DNA of 64,000 nucleotides, taken from the NCBI GenBank assembly GCA_013396915.1, contig VWZL01001331.1, forward strand, positions 62,001 to 126,000, read 5' to 3'. Below, piece by piece: positions 1-10,593 of this stretch (position 1 is its first letter; each line of letters starts with the position of its first letter). The DNA is from Stercorarius parasiticus (Eukaryota; Chordata; Aves; Charadriiformes; Stercorariidae). Both the position numbers and the translations under genes were made by a program. A model generated the notes under the pieces. It was given only the letters and a program-made list of their open reading frames with translations. It was not told the origin of the DNA and did no database searches.

Positions 1-1335
1 GTGCTGTTTAGCTTATTGGAAAGAAGATGGAGAGGACATTATAGCACATAAGTACCTTCTTTTGAAAAAAAAAATAATCCTGGGTACTAAAGGGGTCTTC
101 AATCTATCAGAGCAAGGCATAACAAGAACTGGTGCTGGAGGGCAAAGCCAGGCAAACTCCAGCCAGGAAAAAGGATTTGTGTTTTCCCCCTAACTGTGAA
201 GGTAATAAACGGCTGCGGGGAGGGGACCGTGCTTCATCTCCTCGGATCCAGGATCCATTTTCTGATGCTGCCATCAGTTCCCGGGTGCTGGACCTCAAAC
301 AGATGTGGTCTGCCGTATCCTGGAGCTTGAAGGAGAAAATGCAATGATCCCTTCTGGCTTGAGGCTTTCTCAGCATTCACAGCAAGGTGGGAAGGAAAAG
401 ACCTGCTGTTAGGTAGCCACAACCCAAACCACAGATTTACCACTCAGAAGCAGCCTCATGTCCTCTGGAAAAAAAACACCCAAGGTCTAATCTGCAGCTG
501 TGGACTATCCCCTGGTGCTTGAAGCACTAATGCCCAGGGAGTCAAACGTGGTGGGGATGTGACACTGGCTGGATTTCTCTTTTTTGTGCTGAGAGACAGT
601 GAATATCAGGTGAGCCTTGGTCATATCTTGGGTGATCTCAGGTCAGACAGACCCTTGCCACACCTGTGAGATCCTTCTCTGGTGGGACTTCCAAGCTGGT
701 GACTCTGTAAGAGGCCGTGCATGGAAAGCTCTTGCCTTTGCTCTGTGGCCAAAGCCGTATCGAAAATAGCTCCAGGCTCTGCATGATGCAAACTCAGAAG
801 CAGCCCCCAGAAATAGGCAAGAGCCAGTGGTGTGGTTGCACATATCTCCGTGGGGCAGGGCTGGCCTAAATTAAGGGCTGACCAGAACAAGAAAATGACC
901 TACTGGAAATAGCCCATCCCTGCTCTACCCGTGTGCCATTTCCACCTGCGTAACGAGGTGTAAAACATTCCCCAGCCAAAAGATTAGCTTGTTTTTACTC
1001 TCTCTCTGACTAGATTTAAATACTGACTCAAGGCATGGACAAGGAAAAAAAAGAAAAAGCTTTAAATGCTTTAACATTCAAGAAAAGTACTCTGTGTACC
1101 AGGAGTTTTAGTGATCACTTTGGGAGAGCCAAGTGTCTGAGCAAATTAGCCTTGGATCTGAACAGCCTTGCGAACGGCTGTCTAAGAGTGAGCAAATACC
1201 ATATTATTAAAGACAAATGAAAGTAGCAATCGAACTGAAGAAGACAAAGAGTTTTGCTCGTGTAGATGCTTAACAATTTTTTCCTGTGAGTGCTTCTGAG
1301 ATCAAACCCAGTAAGAGCCAAGCCTCTTTTATATT
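1..1335. other. Single-copy DNA, no gene seen
   Basis: No recognisable repeat family, exon or RNA gene is visible. Frames up to 89 codons occur on both strands, overlap each other and match nothing I know. Short A-runs lie near 67-77 and 1042-1055. The segment is best read as intergenic or intronic DNA. Confidence 0.55.
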
Positions 1336-1585
1336 CATTGGCCTCCTAACGATTGTTTAGTGAAGGTCTTATGCAAATTACGCATGTCACAATCCTCACC
1401 ACTACCGGGGCCGGTGGTTCATTTCGGTTTGAAGATTATGGTGCAGTGTGAGACTTGTTTGTTCAAGAAGTGCTCCCACTCCAACCTCCTCGAAGGGCTC
1501 CATTAAACACAGCAGCTTCCACATTTGTCAGGAATGTGTCTCCTATTTCCAATAAACACAACAGCTAATTAGTTAGGGAGAGGGA
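1336..1585. promoter_or_regulatory. Candidate conserved non-coding element with an octamer site
   Basis: Single-copy sequence with a perfect POU octamer ATGCAAAT at 1371-1378, a TEAD-like GGAATGT near 1532 and a TAATTAG homeodomain-type core near 1567. There is no long open frame across it. This motif mix is typical of vertebrate developmental enhancers, but motifs alone are weak evidence and no alignment was possible. It could be ordinary unique DNA. Confidence 0.25.
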
Positions 1586-4535
1586 CCCAAAGAAAACAAA
1601 CACGGTTGGAACACAGACTGGAATTTCTGTGGCCTTTGAAATCCAGAGGAGGCTTTTGCAGCTGAGGAGCGTGGTACCAGGCGAGGACCATCTTATATCG
1701 TTTGGCTGGGAACCTGTAAAAGCCAAGACCAAGCTGCCATGGCAGGGCAGAGCAGAGGTACACTCCCGGTGAGCCCAGATCGCTCCATATGTAGCCAGAA
1801 GCCCATGCAGGCTTGTGCAAATATGTTCCAGAAAGGCTTTAGCCCCCCCTGGGGTATGATATAAATTTCCTTTCATGAGATAATGAAGCGGCAGCGTGCT
1901 ACCTACTTTCCCTTCAGTGTGCTTTCTCCCCGAACCTACTGTCAAGGGAATTATTTCTGTCCAGCTGCGTCCTAAATCCTTCCCACATCAGCAGGGATAG
2001 GATCTGGCCGTCATCACAGAGAGCATCACCCCTAGAGTGTTTGCCCAGTGGTCAGAGAGGCCACATCCAGACTTGTGTGAAACAAGGCATCCAAACCTCC
2101 CCGTGCTCATATGAAAGCTAGAGCTGCGCAGTCCTAGTTCCCTGGCAGGCTGCCTGAGCAGCCAGATGTGCCTGACACATGGCAGGACTGACGGCATCAC
2201 ACCATGCAAAGCTGCCTGAGCAAGCCCGGAGGGCAGCACCAACCGAGAGAAATTAGCTGGATGCGTGGAGACCCGAGGGATACCAGCTGCGGCAAGGCAG
2301 TTTACTCCTCTGCTGTAGATGCCATCCATGGAGCAAGGTCGTTCAACACAGACTTAGACGTTTCTGTGCTGTGTGCTCTGTAGATGTGGCCTTTGGAAAG
2401 TTCCCCGAGGCTGTTGTGTGGCCACTGCCTCGTGGCAAACTTGGAAGGCTCCTAGTTGCCTACCTGGCCTCCTTAAGGCTTGGCACCAGGGGACCAAGTC
2501 TCGCTGTAGGTTGCATGGGAACTGCAGGGACATGGGCTGCAGACTTCACCAACACTGCAATTTTGGTGTTGCTCCTCAGAGCCTGACTCCTCCATGTGGA
2601 TCCGGTGCTGGGTCCTCACTCCCGTCAGCCCTAAGTTTCTGGTTGAAGCGATCTCTTTATCGAGCCTGCTCTGCTCTGGCTCTCTAGATAGCTAATCTTG
2701 CCTGGGACTCCTCCTAGCAACAAATATGTTTGTGCCCAACATGATAGTAAACACGAGAGGTGGAGTAAAAAACATGCAGAGCCAAGAGAGCCGAAAGAGG
2801 GGGCTCCCTGTCTTGAGCTGAGTTTCTTTGTTTTTTAAGCTTGAACTGACTTCATGAGCAGAACATCAGATATTTTCCCCTTCCTTGTCCGCACAGTGTG
2901 TCATCCGTTCTGTAAGACTGCGTCGGCTCTGCCAGAGGCAGCAATGACTGCCATGGCCAAGCGGGGAGTGGGGTGCATCCAGCAAACACACAACACTCCT
3001 CCCACAACCTTGCATGCTGTCAAGATCCCTCACTTGTATTGAATCTCTCCTTCTTCTGTGGCTTTTCTAACGCGGTGGTCAGGAAGGGCCAGAAGTTGGA
3101 ATCACTCCCCTTTTTATGCACCCCAGTCTGAACATGTTGCAATATTTGTTATATATTTTTATTTGTTACGCATATATAGACGCAGACTCTGAATACCTAA
3201 AATGCAAAGCTGTGATTTATGTTTTCAGTACAGCTGGATCCAAAAAGTGGAGAATGCAGCACGTACTATTGAACACAGGCTCCCAAAGTCTGCCCTCTGA
3301 GTCTTTGCTCTGCACTGACGAAGCTGTGGCTAATGCATCACGATTAAAGAGGGTCAAGGTCAGATTTACACCCACTGGGCCAAATCAATACCCAGCTAAG
3401 ACCATTGATTTAAATGGCTGTTCAGCATCGTGGGATCTGAGAGGCATTGGGTAGAGAGGTTATCTCCCACACTTACTACAAGAAGTGTCTCAGGGATCTG
3501 TTCAGATCTTTATAACAAAGGTCCCCAACTGCTTTTTTGCAGCCTTCTTTAGAAATAGCATCTGAGGAAGAAGTAGAGGCCAGACTCCCATAAGCTGAAC
3601 CCATGTGCTCTCTGGCATACACCTGGCTCCTTCCCTCCCCTGCCCCAAAACCGTGCCAACAGTAAATCTGCGTGAGGTTTTGTGGGCACCTGATTGTCTG
3701 CCACTGTTCACACTGGGCAGCCCAGATCCTTCCTTTGTGGCACGACTGCTCTTCGAGGCTTGGCTCAGCCAGTTCAAATCATGACATTGGAAGAAAACTA
3801 TTCCTGTGTTTTTTCCCGGCCAAGTTAGTTTTGTCTCTAAAGCTGCTCATGGTGGGGTTCAGCAACCACAAGTGAAGAGGCAGGACAGAGGAGCTGGGAG
3901 GGAGAGGGAAGCAGGAGGGATGGGAGGAGGAGCAGGACCTTCGTGTTGTCTCTGGGTCCCGGGAAACTGTGTGTGGGTTAGCACTTGCAAGTCATTCCCT
4001 CAGGACTGTACGTTCAACATGGGAATACTCCTGGCCACTTCACCTCTTTGGCTTGTGCACACCAGGTGGAGAAGTTACTCACTTGTCCCCTGCAGAAGAA
4101 GCTCCATTTGGCTGCTGCCATGATGAAGCTGCTCCCTGGGGCCAGCTGGTCTCGTCCCATCGCAGTGCTTGCTGTGAAGCTGGGCCACCAGCCCCATACT
4201 TTCCCATGGGAGAGGAGATATGCCCATCTCTGTCTCTGCTTGCCATGAACAACAGTGTCCTGGTGTAGGTGCTGTGTGACGATAAGGAAAGAGGGGGCCA
4301 GTACCGTGTCTACAACCCAGCAGCAAAACCCTGCTTACCAGCTCCAGTCTGTGCCAGGCTGCCTCCCATTTCCAACTGGGAAGCTGTGTACTTCGTGCTC
4401 GTCTGTGAGCAAAGCTGTTCACTGTGCCTTCTCCTCTTTGCATCATTAGATCCCAAGCTCCTATGACTTGCAACTCGGGCTATGGTAATTTGCAGCCACA
4501 ACTTCCCCCCCACCCGAGTGCCTCCTCCCTCTGGA
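1586..4535. other. Single-copy DNA, no gene seen
   Basis: Mixed-composition unique sequence. Frames of up to 132 codons overlap on opposite strands and show no known domain. An AT-rich patch lies at 3135-3180. Around 3361-3417 there is CAGATTTACACCC followed by ACCATTGATTTAAATGG, which resembles a degraded ancient interspersed repeat seen in sauropsid genomes; I cannot name the family. No CR1 tail is visible here. Confidence 0.5.
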
Positions 4536-4539
4536 CGTA

Positions 4540-4740
4540 TTGTCATTAAAAATCTTTCTAACTTTTGGCTAATTGGCAGAGGTTATGTGCATGCTTCAGA
4601 AAAAGGGTAAATCATTATAACCTCATGCCTCTGTAGTCAATTATGGATTGTTTTCCCAGCTCAGCCGATTTGGCAGGCGGCGGCACTGCAGTAAAAAAAT
4701 GAAAGCCTTTAGCCAGCATGCCTGACGTCTCCGCTTGAGA
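4540..4740. promoter_or_regulatory. Candidate conserved non-coding element
   Basis: Single-copy AT-rich block with TGTCATTAAAAA, GGCTAATTGG and TCAATTATGGATTG, followed by a short CpG-containing stretch (GGCAGGCGGCGGCACTG, about 4673-4689). There is no coding frame through it. The unusual, non-repetitive texture resembles vertebrate enhancer DNA. The call is inference from appearance only. Confidence 0.25.
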
Positions 4741-7158
4741 GCAGCTCAAACCAGAACCCTGTATCTCAGTCCGCACCCCAGTCTGGGAAGAGAAGAGCTT
4801 TGGATATGAGCCAGTCCCGGGACTACGCAGATTGGACTAGTCTCTTATTCATTCATTCGGTCCTTTTTGGCCAGGTCAGAGATGCTGCTTCTCAAATTCA
4901 ACCATGCTGTTTTGCTCCAGCATGTGGGGCCAGCCCCTTAGGACCATCTCTGCAGGAGAGGATGCTCAGGGGGACCCTCACCACTGCTTTGATCCTACCC
5001 CTTTCCTTGGCCCTTGGTTTCCCTCCTCCAGTGCAGAGGGGTGATTCCCTTCCACCAGGGCTCCAATGTCAACCCAGGTGCCCTTGAAGGACAAGATGGT
5101 GTAGTTTCCAGCTAGTGCAGTGCACACAGAGGCACAGGCACAGGCACTTGCATTTTCTCTGATGGCTCAGTCTTACCCAAGCAGCACAACCTTTGTGTCC
5201 TGGAGGATGTTTGAGGAATGTCTGGGATTCATGTTCACAAAGACACTCGTTATCTTGCATACTTCAAGAATTAATTTACAAGAGCACTGCAATTTCTTGT
5301 CTAGACACTACCAGGAACCGTGCAGGGGCACAAAACCCAGAGAAGCAACCGTGGGCTGAAGGGTCTGAGTGTCCCTTCATCCACTGTTGCAAAACAGAAG
5401 CTGAAGTATTTCTCTTCTATTTAGAAACTTGAGCAAAACAAGATATTTGTACAAAAAGCAGGACTCTGGAGCATGCGTTGGTGCATCACTAGGCAATGTC
5501 CAAGTGCTCTGTTTACCAGTCCACCACCTGCTAGGGCAGCGCTGATTGTGCCGTCATTCAGGGAATTACAGAGGAAAGCACGTTGGGAGGTTGCTCAAAC
5601 CAAGGGCAGCCAGACAGTGCCTTCTCAGCCATCTGCTACAGAGTTCGGTGTGGTGCAGCACAGAAAGGCGGCTGCCTCCATGGTGAGTTAGGGTAAGTCA
5701 GGGTTTTCAAACTGGTCCGCTCCATGCCTGCTTTTACACGTCAGTTCTTGTTTTCACATCACATCATGAGCCTCGTTTGTGGTTGCAAACCACTCATCTT
5801 GCATTTCCCTTTCACACGCCCATGGAAAAGGCTGTCTCACGTTTTGAGGGTTCCTAGGACACATCACCAAGGCAGTGCTGGATCAACAGATTGTTTCATA
5901 AGATGTTTCTGGATGGTCTGTTCCTGAGGTTGCATAGTGAAACCTGAAGAAAATAAATCATAGCAGGTCTCAAAGGTTGCTGTACTTGGGATCTTCCAGT
6001 TAAGATGGACAAGCTGGAAAATGGCTTCTAACCTGGGATCTTCTGCTTCTTTTGCTAATCTTATGAATGAAAAATCTTAAGTTTCTGGTTGGCTGTGAAA
6101 ACAAAGGCATATGTCCTTTGTCTTACTTGGGGTTCAAGACTTTCATTGGCATAGAAGACCCAAGAGTTCCAGCCATTTGGCAGCCCGTAAGAGTGCTAAA
6201 TGTGCCTCAAGCCCATGGGAGAGGACTAAAACCAAGCCTCTGAGACTGTTTGTGAGCAGCCATCTGCTCCATAATAGAAGTGAAGAATTAAGTTGTTTGG
6301 TCCACTTGGCTTATCCAACAGAAAATTAAAAGGCATTTAATATCTTAATATTTAACGTCTGCCAGTATCTGTGTAAGAAACAGATTTTTGAGAACAGGTA
6401 GCTCTGCAACCTTGCTGGGGCAGTTACCAGAGGGTGAGAGCCAGTGCCAGAAAAACTGGAAGCAGAAATAAGGTACTATTTTTAACAGGGCGAGTGATTA
6501 ACTGGTGAAAGTGCTTCCTTATGACCTGTGTGCGAAGCCTTTAAGTCATGTCTGGATGTTTTTCTAGCTGATAGACTGTAACTCATCCAGAGGTTACGAG
6601 GTTGTTGAAGGCATTCCCAGATAAAAGACCTGAGCGAGCAGAAGAGATGGGCTGCAAACAGCAGCTCCATCTGCAGCTCCTGGACCCAAACATGGAAAAG
6701 AGCAGACCAGACACCATAACAGCACCTGCAGTTTGGCTATGGGCTTCCTCTTCCATTCCCAAACTCTTCCCTGGTGCTGACATGAGATGCTGAACAACCA
6801 TCCCTTTCCTCCTACCCAGGGCTTTGTGTGTCCCCTGGGGTGATATAACCGAATATTTCTGGAAGAGCAGGGCCTGGCTTGTGGTTTCTCGATGGACTCA
6901 TTCCTCGTTGCCTCAAGGGGCAGCAGAAATGGGCTCTTACACTGCAGCAGCATAAATTTCCAGGAAATTCAACAAGATTAAGCAGAACGCTGCTCACCTG
7001 CACCGCCTGACCTGCAGAAGTGGTGGCACTGAAGGTGATGAGCACCACATCTCACTCCCATGGAGAGCTCAAGTTGGATGAGTTATTCTCAGATGCAATC
7101 CCCACCAGTAAAGCTCAGCACAGGCGTTTCTAATCCAAGGACCAAACTTGGACAGGGC
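4741..7158. other. Single-copy DNA, no gene seen
   Basis: Unique sequence without a recognisable transposon, exon or RNA gene. A tiny GGCACA-type tandem occurs at about 5132-5147. A short AT-rich block sits at 6325-6360. Open frames reach 119 codons but overlap on opposite strands and carry no known motif. Confidence 0.5.
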
Positions 7159-7165
7159 CAAAGAT

Positions 7166-7321
7166 CATAGAATCATAGAATCATAGAATGGTTCGGGTTG
7201 GAAGGGACCTTAAAGATCATCTTGTTCCAGCCCCCTGCCATGGGCAGGGACACCTCCCACTAGACCAGGCTGCTCAAAGCCCCATCCAGCCTGGCCTTGA
7301 ACACTTCCAGAGACAGGGCAT
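7166..7321 (-). mobile_element. CR1 retrotransposon 3' tail, 5'-truncated
   Basis: The + strand opens with repeated TCATAGAA units followed by the conserved CR1 3' segment GGTTGGAAGGGACCTTAAAG, so the element lies on the minus strand. Only about 155 bp of 3' UTR remains, as is usual for 5'-truncated CR1 copies. The 7-mer CAAAGAT flanks it at 7159-7165 and 7322-7328, a plausible target-site duplication. The close fit to the other young copies in the window suggests a fairly recent insertion. It carries no coding part and is not mobile on its own. Confidence 0.95.
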
Positions 7322-7328
7322 CAAAGAT

Positions 7329-7735
7329 GCTAGTCTTACGAGCAGGAGCCACCCAGACAAGTGCTGGTGTCTCCACCAAAACAGGTCATCCTGGGCTACC
7401 TCCACCATCAACGAACCCAGGGTGAGTTTCTTCTCCTCCTAAATCTATCACCCAATTTAGGGCAGAAAAAACTCATCCTGAAAGTGTCTATTTTTCTTCA
7501 GTGATCGTAAAGGGAGTCTGGGGTGAACGGGTCTTTGGTAGTTTGCAGGTATCTGAGGCTAGGTGAGGTGCACCCCATCTGTGTCAGGAGCACGTGGCTC
7601 TGCTGCTGCTCTGCAGTGAGACAGGTCTCGCCCTCTCCTCCCCCTGAATTCAATTCTTTTTATGAGCTTTACAGGTGCTTTGAAGAAAGTCTCCCTTTGC
7701 AAAGGGGCTCAGCAAGGCCCTGAGCTCGGTTTGGG
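7329..7735. other. Single-copy DNA, no gene seen
   Basis: Unique sequence between a CR1 tail and an AT-rich block. Nothing recognisable apart from short frames of fewer than 90 codons, one of which starts inside the CR1. Confidence 0.5.
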
Positions 7736-8274
7736 CTTTTTCCTGTAGGACAGCAATGTCCTAATAATATCCTCCGCACAAAGCACGGGGAGACTTTATG
7801 AGGACGGAACACCAGGTTCTCGTCTTATTCAAACAGATCTAAATTGCCGTGCTGGTTTTCTTAGCCAAACCTTTTTTAGGAAAAAAAAAAGGAATTTAGC
7901 TAGCCAGAAATGCCATGCAGATTTGCGTCAGCTTTTGTTAAATTGCCCAAAAATGATAAAAAAAAGCGCCTCTAGGAATTATGTTCAATAAAGTCTGGGG
8001 TTTTCATGTCAGGATTATAAAATCAAGATAAAATAATTCACTTACAAATAGTTTCTTGTTTTTAATGTTAACTCAATTTTATCTTTTACAAGTGTTCAAA
8101 ATGTCTCAAAGTTGAAAAAAAACCCCTTAGTTCCCAGCTGAAACGAATGCTTTCTTCAGCAAGGTTTTTTTTCCTTATTGATTGATTCACTTCAAATTTT
8201 AAAAGATTTGCATTTCTGGTCAGCTTAAATCTGAACTTTCAATGAACTATGCCAGTCACTGAGCTGCTTTACAA
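7736..8274. other. AT-rich single-copy DNA
   Basis: AT-rich non-coding sequence with several A- or T-runs (for example 7879-7890, 7959-7966, 8116-8124 and 8165-8172) and no open frame of note. It runs without a break into the motif-rich block that follows, and the two may form one conserved region. Confidence 0.4.
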
Positions 8275-8665
8275 ACTTAATTAGTTAATCGAGTGCTTGT
8301 TATCAGTGCCAAAGATTTCTTTGACGCAAATTACTAATACCTAGAAATGTAAATAACCCCCCAAAATCAGTTCTGAAAAAATCACATTGACTAATTTATT
8401 TTAAACACAACTAATGGGCTATATTGCTTGGCCAGTTAGTATCGATTTATTTTGAGCAGTAATTAACCACTCTGTGAGTAAGAAATATGTTATCTTTTGC
8501 CTGTAAGAATATGTACTTATGAAGAGGGTTCAATATTGATCCAGCTAAATCCTGCTGCGCTGATGAATTGCTGCTGTTTGCATTAATTATTTATACTCTT
8601 TCATAGGTATCCAAGTACGTTGTATACAAGTGCATTGTTAATTAAAAAGTGATAAAATATCCTGT
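8275..8665. promoter_or_regulatory. Candidate conserved non-coding element, POU/homeodomain motifs
   Basis: Single-copy AT-rich block with no coding frame and many homeodomain-type cores: TTAATTAGTTAAT near 8278, TAATTAACC near 8460, and GTTAATTAA near 8637. At 8577-8593 lies TTTGCATTAATTATTTA, an octamer-like half fused to a TAATTA core, an arrangement bound by POU-homeodomain factors. Dense unrepeated motifs of this kind are typical of deeply conserved enhancers near developmental genes. Of the candidates in this window it is the most enhancer-like in texture, but conservation could not be tested. Confidence 0.35.
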
Positions 8666-9089
8666 TAATTTACGGGCTGCGGTGAACCCCGCAGAGTGAG
8701 GCTGGCACAGGGTGCCGGGGGGACAACTCCTCTCCCTGCAGAGAGGAGAGCACGAGCGCAGTCATCACAGTGATGAGCACACTATAACCTTCCTCCTGCC
8801 TCTGATCTTGTCCCACCTGATCTGATTCCCAGGAAAAATGGTCTCAACCCTCCCGGTCTGGCAGCGCGGGGGAGGTGAGCCTGCCTCTTGTGTGCGGCAC
8901 GAACCCAAACCGCTCCTTTTCTACCACCCCAGGACCTGCCACCAGCCTGCACAGCACCCAAAAATGTGCTTTCAGAGTCGGTGGGAATGCCTGGACATGG
9001 TGTCCCACCCACCACTGTAGTTTTCCTCTTTTGGGTACCGACATCTCCGGGTGATGCTGGAGTGCAATGGCTCCCCTCGCCCCCACACC
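8666..9089. other. GC-richer single-copy DNA before the minisatellite
   Basis: Composition switches abruptly from AT-rich to GC-richer at about 8670. Frames of up to 88 codons overlap on opposite strands and are unrecognised. No gene or transposon is visible. Confidence 0.5.
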
Positions 9090-9650
9090 TCCATATAACC
9101 TAGCGGGCAAACACCATATATCAGAATCATAGAATCATAGAATGGTTCGGGTTGGAAGGGACCTTAAAGATCATCTTGTTCCAGCCCCCTGCCATGGGCA
9201 GGGACACCTCCCACTAGACCAGGTTGCTCAAAGCCCCATCCAGCCTGGCCTTGAATATATATCCTTAAAAAACCCATATAACCTAGTGGGCAAGCACCGT
9301 GTATCCTAAAAGAGCCCATATAACCTAGCAGGAAAGCACCATATATACTAAGAAAACCTGTGTAACCTAGTGGGCAAGCACCAAATATACTAAAAGAGCC
9401 TGTATAACCTAGCAGGGAAGCACCATATATCCTAAATATGCCTGTATAATCTACTGGGCAAGCACCATATATCCTTAAAAAGCCCATACAACCTACTGGG
9501 CAAGCACCATGTATCCTAAAAGAGCCTGTATAACCTAGCAGGGAAGCAGCATATATCCTAAAAATGCCTGTATAATCTAGTGGGCAAGCACCATATATAC
9601 TAAAAAAGCCCATATAACCTATGAGGGAAGAACCCTATAACCTAAAAGAT
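9090..9650. repeat. 42-bp minisatellite, ten units, interrupted by CR1
   Basis: Nine head-to-tail units start at 9273, 9315, 9357, 9399, 9441, 9483, 9525, 9567 and 9609, each exactly 42 bp with substitutions but no indels. A further unit begins at 9090 and is split by a CR1 insertion; 9090-9122 plus 9264-9272 gives 42 bp. The core reads CC(C/T)(A/G)TATAACCTAG near the start and GGCAAGCACCATATAT in the middle. Since 42 is divisible by three, one minus-strand frame stays open through the array and encodes a 14-residue repeat (for example IYGACPLDYTGIFR). This is most likely a by-product of the period rather than a gene. Confidence 0.95.
9123..9256 (-). mobile_element. CR1 3' tail inserted inside the minisatellite
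   Basis: Minus-strand CR1 tail, opening with AGAATCATAGAATCATAG on the + strand and running through the conserved 3' segment to GGCCTTGA, about 134 bp. The 7-mer ATATATC is present on both sides (9116-9122 and 9257-9263). Removing the insert and one copy restores a perfect 42-bp minisatellite unit, so both borders are well supported. The array therefore predates the insertion. No coding sequence remains. Confidence 0.95.
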
Positions 9651-9775
9651 CCTTTCCGAGGTACACACCCCTTTTTCACCCCCTTTTATACAGCTATGAG
9701 TTCTCTGCAGAGCACAGATTGCAGCGACTGCCGCCGCTGCTGGGGAGGATCTCCCTGATAAGGAAATCTCCAAAG

Positions 9776-10260
9776 CAACTCCCCCTTCCGCTTCTTTTTT
9801 TCCCCCCCTTTTTATTTAAATACAGCGTTTGGCTGTTCTGATCTGATGGTGTCAGACGGTTTGAGGTTGTATTTTTTTAAGATAGCTTATTATTTATTTA
9901 TGGCGTTTTTGCTGCGTGTTCCAGCTAGGCAAGATTTGGCCTGGGGGTTGAGCGGGCTGATACAATAGCTTGTGTAGTGTGTCTTGCAACCAAGCAAACA
10001 CAATGAGCAGGCAGGCGCAAGAGTAAATTATTGCCACATATTTTCCCCTTCATATTTTATCGTTGTGGGATTAGAGTGTTTATGTTAGAATTGTTTTCGT
10101 TATTATCTTCCATGTGTAGAGCTGTTAGAGACCTGCAGAGTTGCTTAGTCACACGGTACGTCCTACATACCTTCTACCCATGCCCTCTTGCAGTGTCTAC
10201 TCAAAAGCCCCAGCTCCAGGAGCCCAGTGATTATTCAGCAGTTTAAGAACTTTTTTCCTT
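9776..10260. promoter_or_regulatory. Candidate conserved non-coding element
   Basis: Single-copy AT-rich block with TTTATTTAAATACAG, TTATTATTTATTTATGGCG, a stretch with CAACCAAGCAAACACAATGAG near 9989-10005, and ATATTTTATCG. The longest frame is 71 codons and unrecognised. Texture suggests regulatory DNA, but the call is not tested by alignment. Confidence 0.25.
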
Positions 10261-10445
10261 CTTAAATTAAAAAAAAAAAACAAACCCAAATTTTCTCTCC
10301 CTCGTGACTGGAGAAAGCTGCTTGAACAAAACTCATCTGTGAAAACAACTGACACGCATGGCTCTTAAAGCCCTGTGGTTTTTTTTTTTTTCACAAATCC
10401 AGTCTTATGATTTTTCCTGTTGGCTGAGGAGAGGGGAAATCTGCC
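10261..10445. other. Short unique spacer with A- and T-runs
   Basis: Holds an A-run at about 10268-10280 and a T-run at about 10378-10391. No gene is visible. Confidence 0.5.
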
Positions 10446-10593
10446 TCGTGATCGGTGGTTCTCGTTAGCGGCACTGTCGTGATCGTTCCGTGTGGGAATG
10501 CGGCCGGCAAATCTGTGCAGCTCTAACACAAAACACCGACAAAGCATCCATCGCCTCCCTCTGAAGGGCCGGGATGAACGAGGAATCCCTGAC
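10446..10593. other. Local CpG cluster
   Basis: By my count, 14 CpG dinucleotides occur in about 148 bp (TCGTG, ATCGG, TCGTT, GCGG, TCGTG, TCGTT, CCGTG and so on), far denser than the flanks, where CpG is rare. The block is too short for a standard CpG island. It might be an unmethylated regulatory site. No exon is evident, although overlapping frames of 67-101 codons cross it. Confidence 0.45.
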
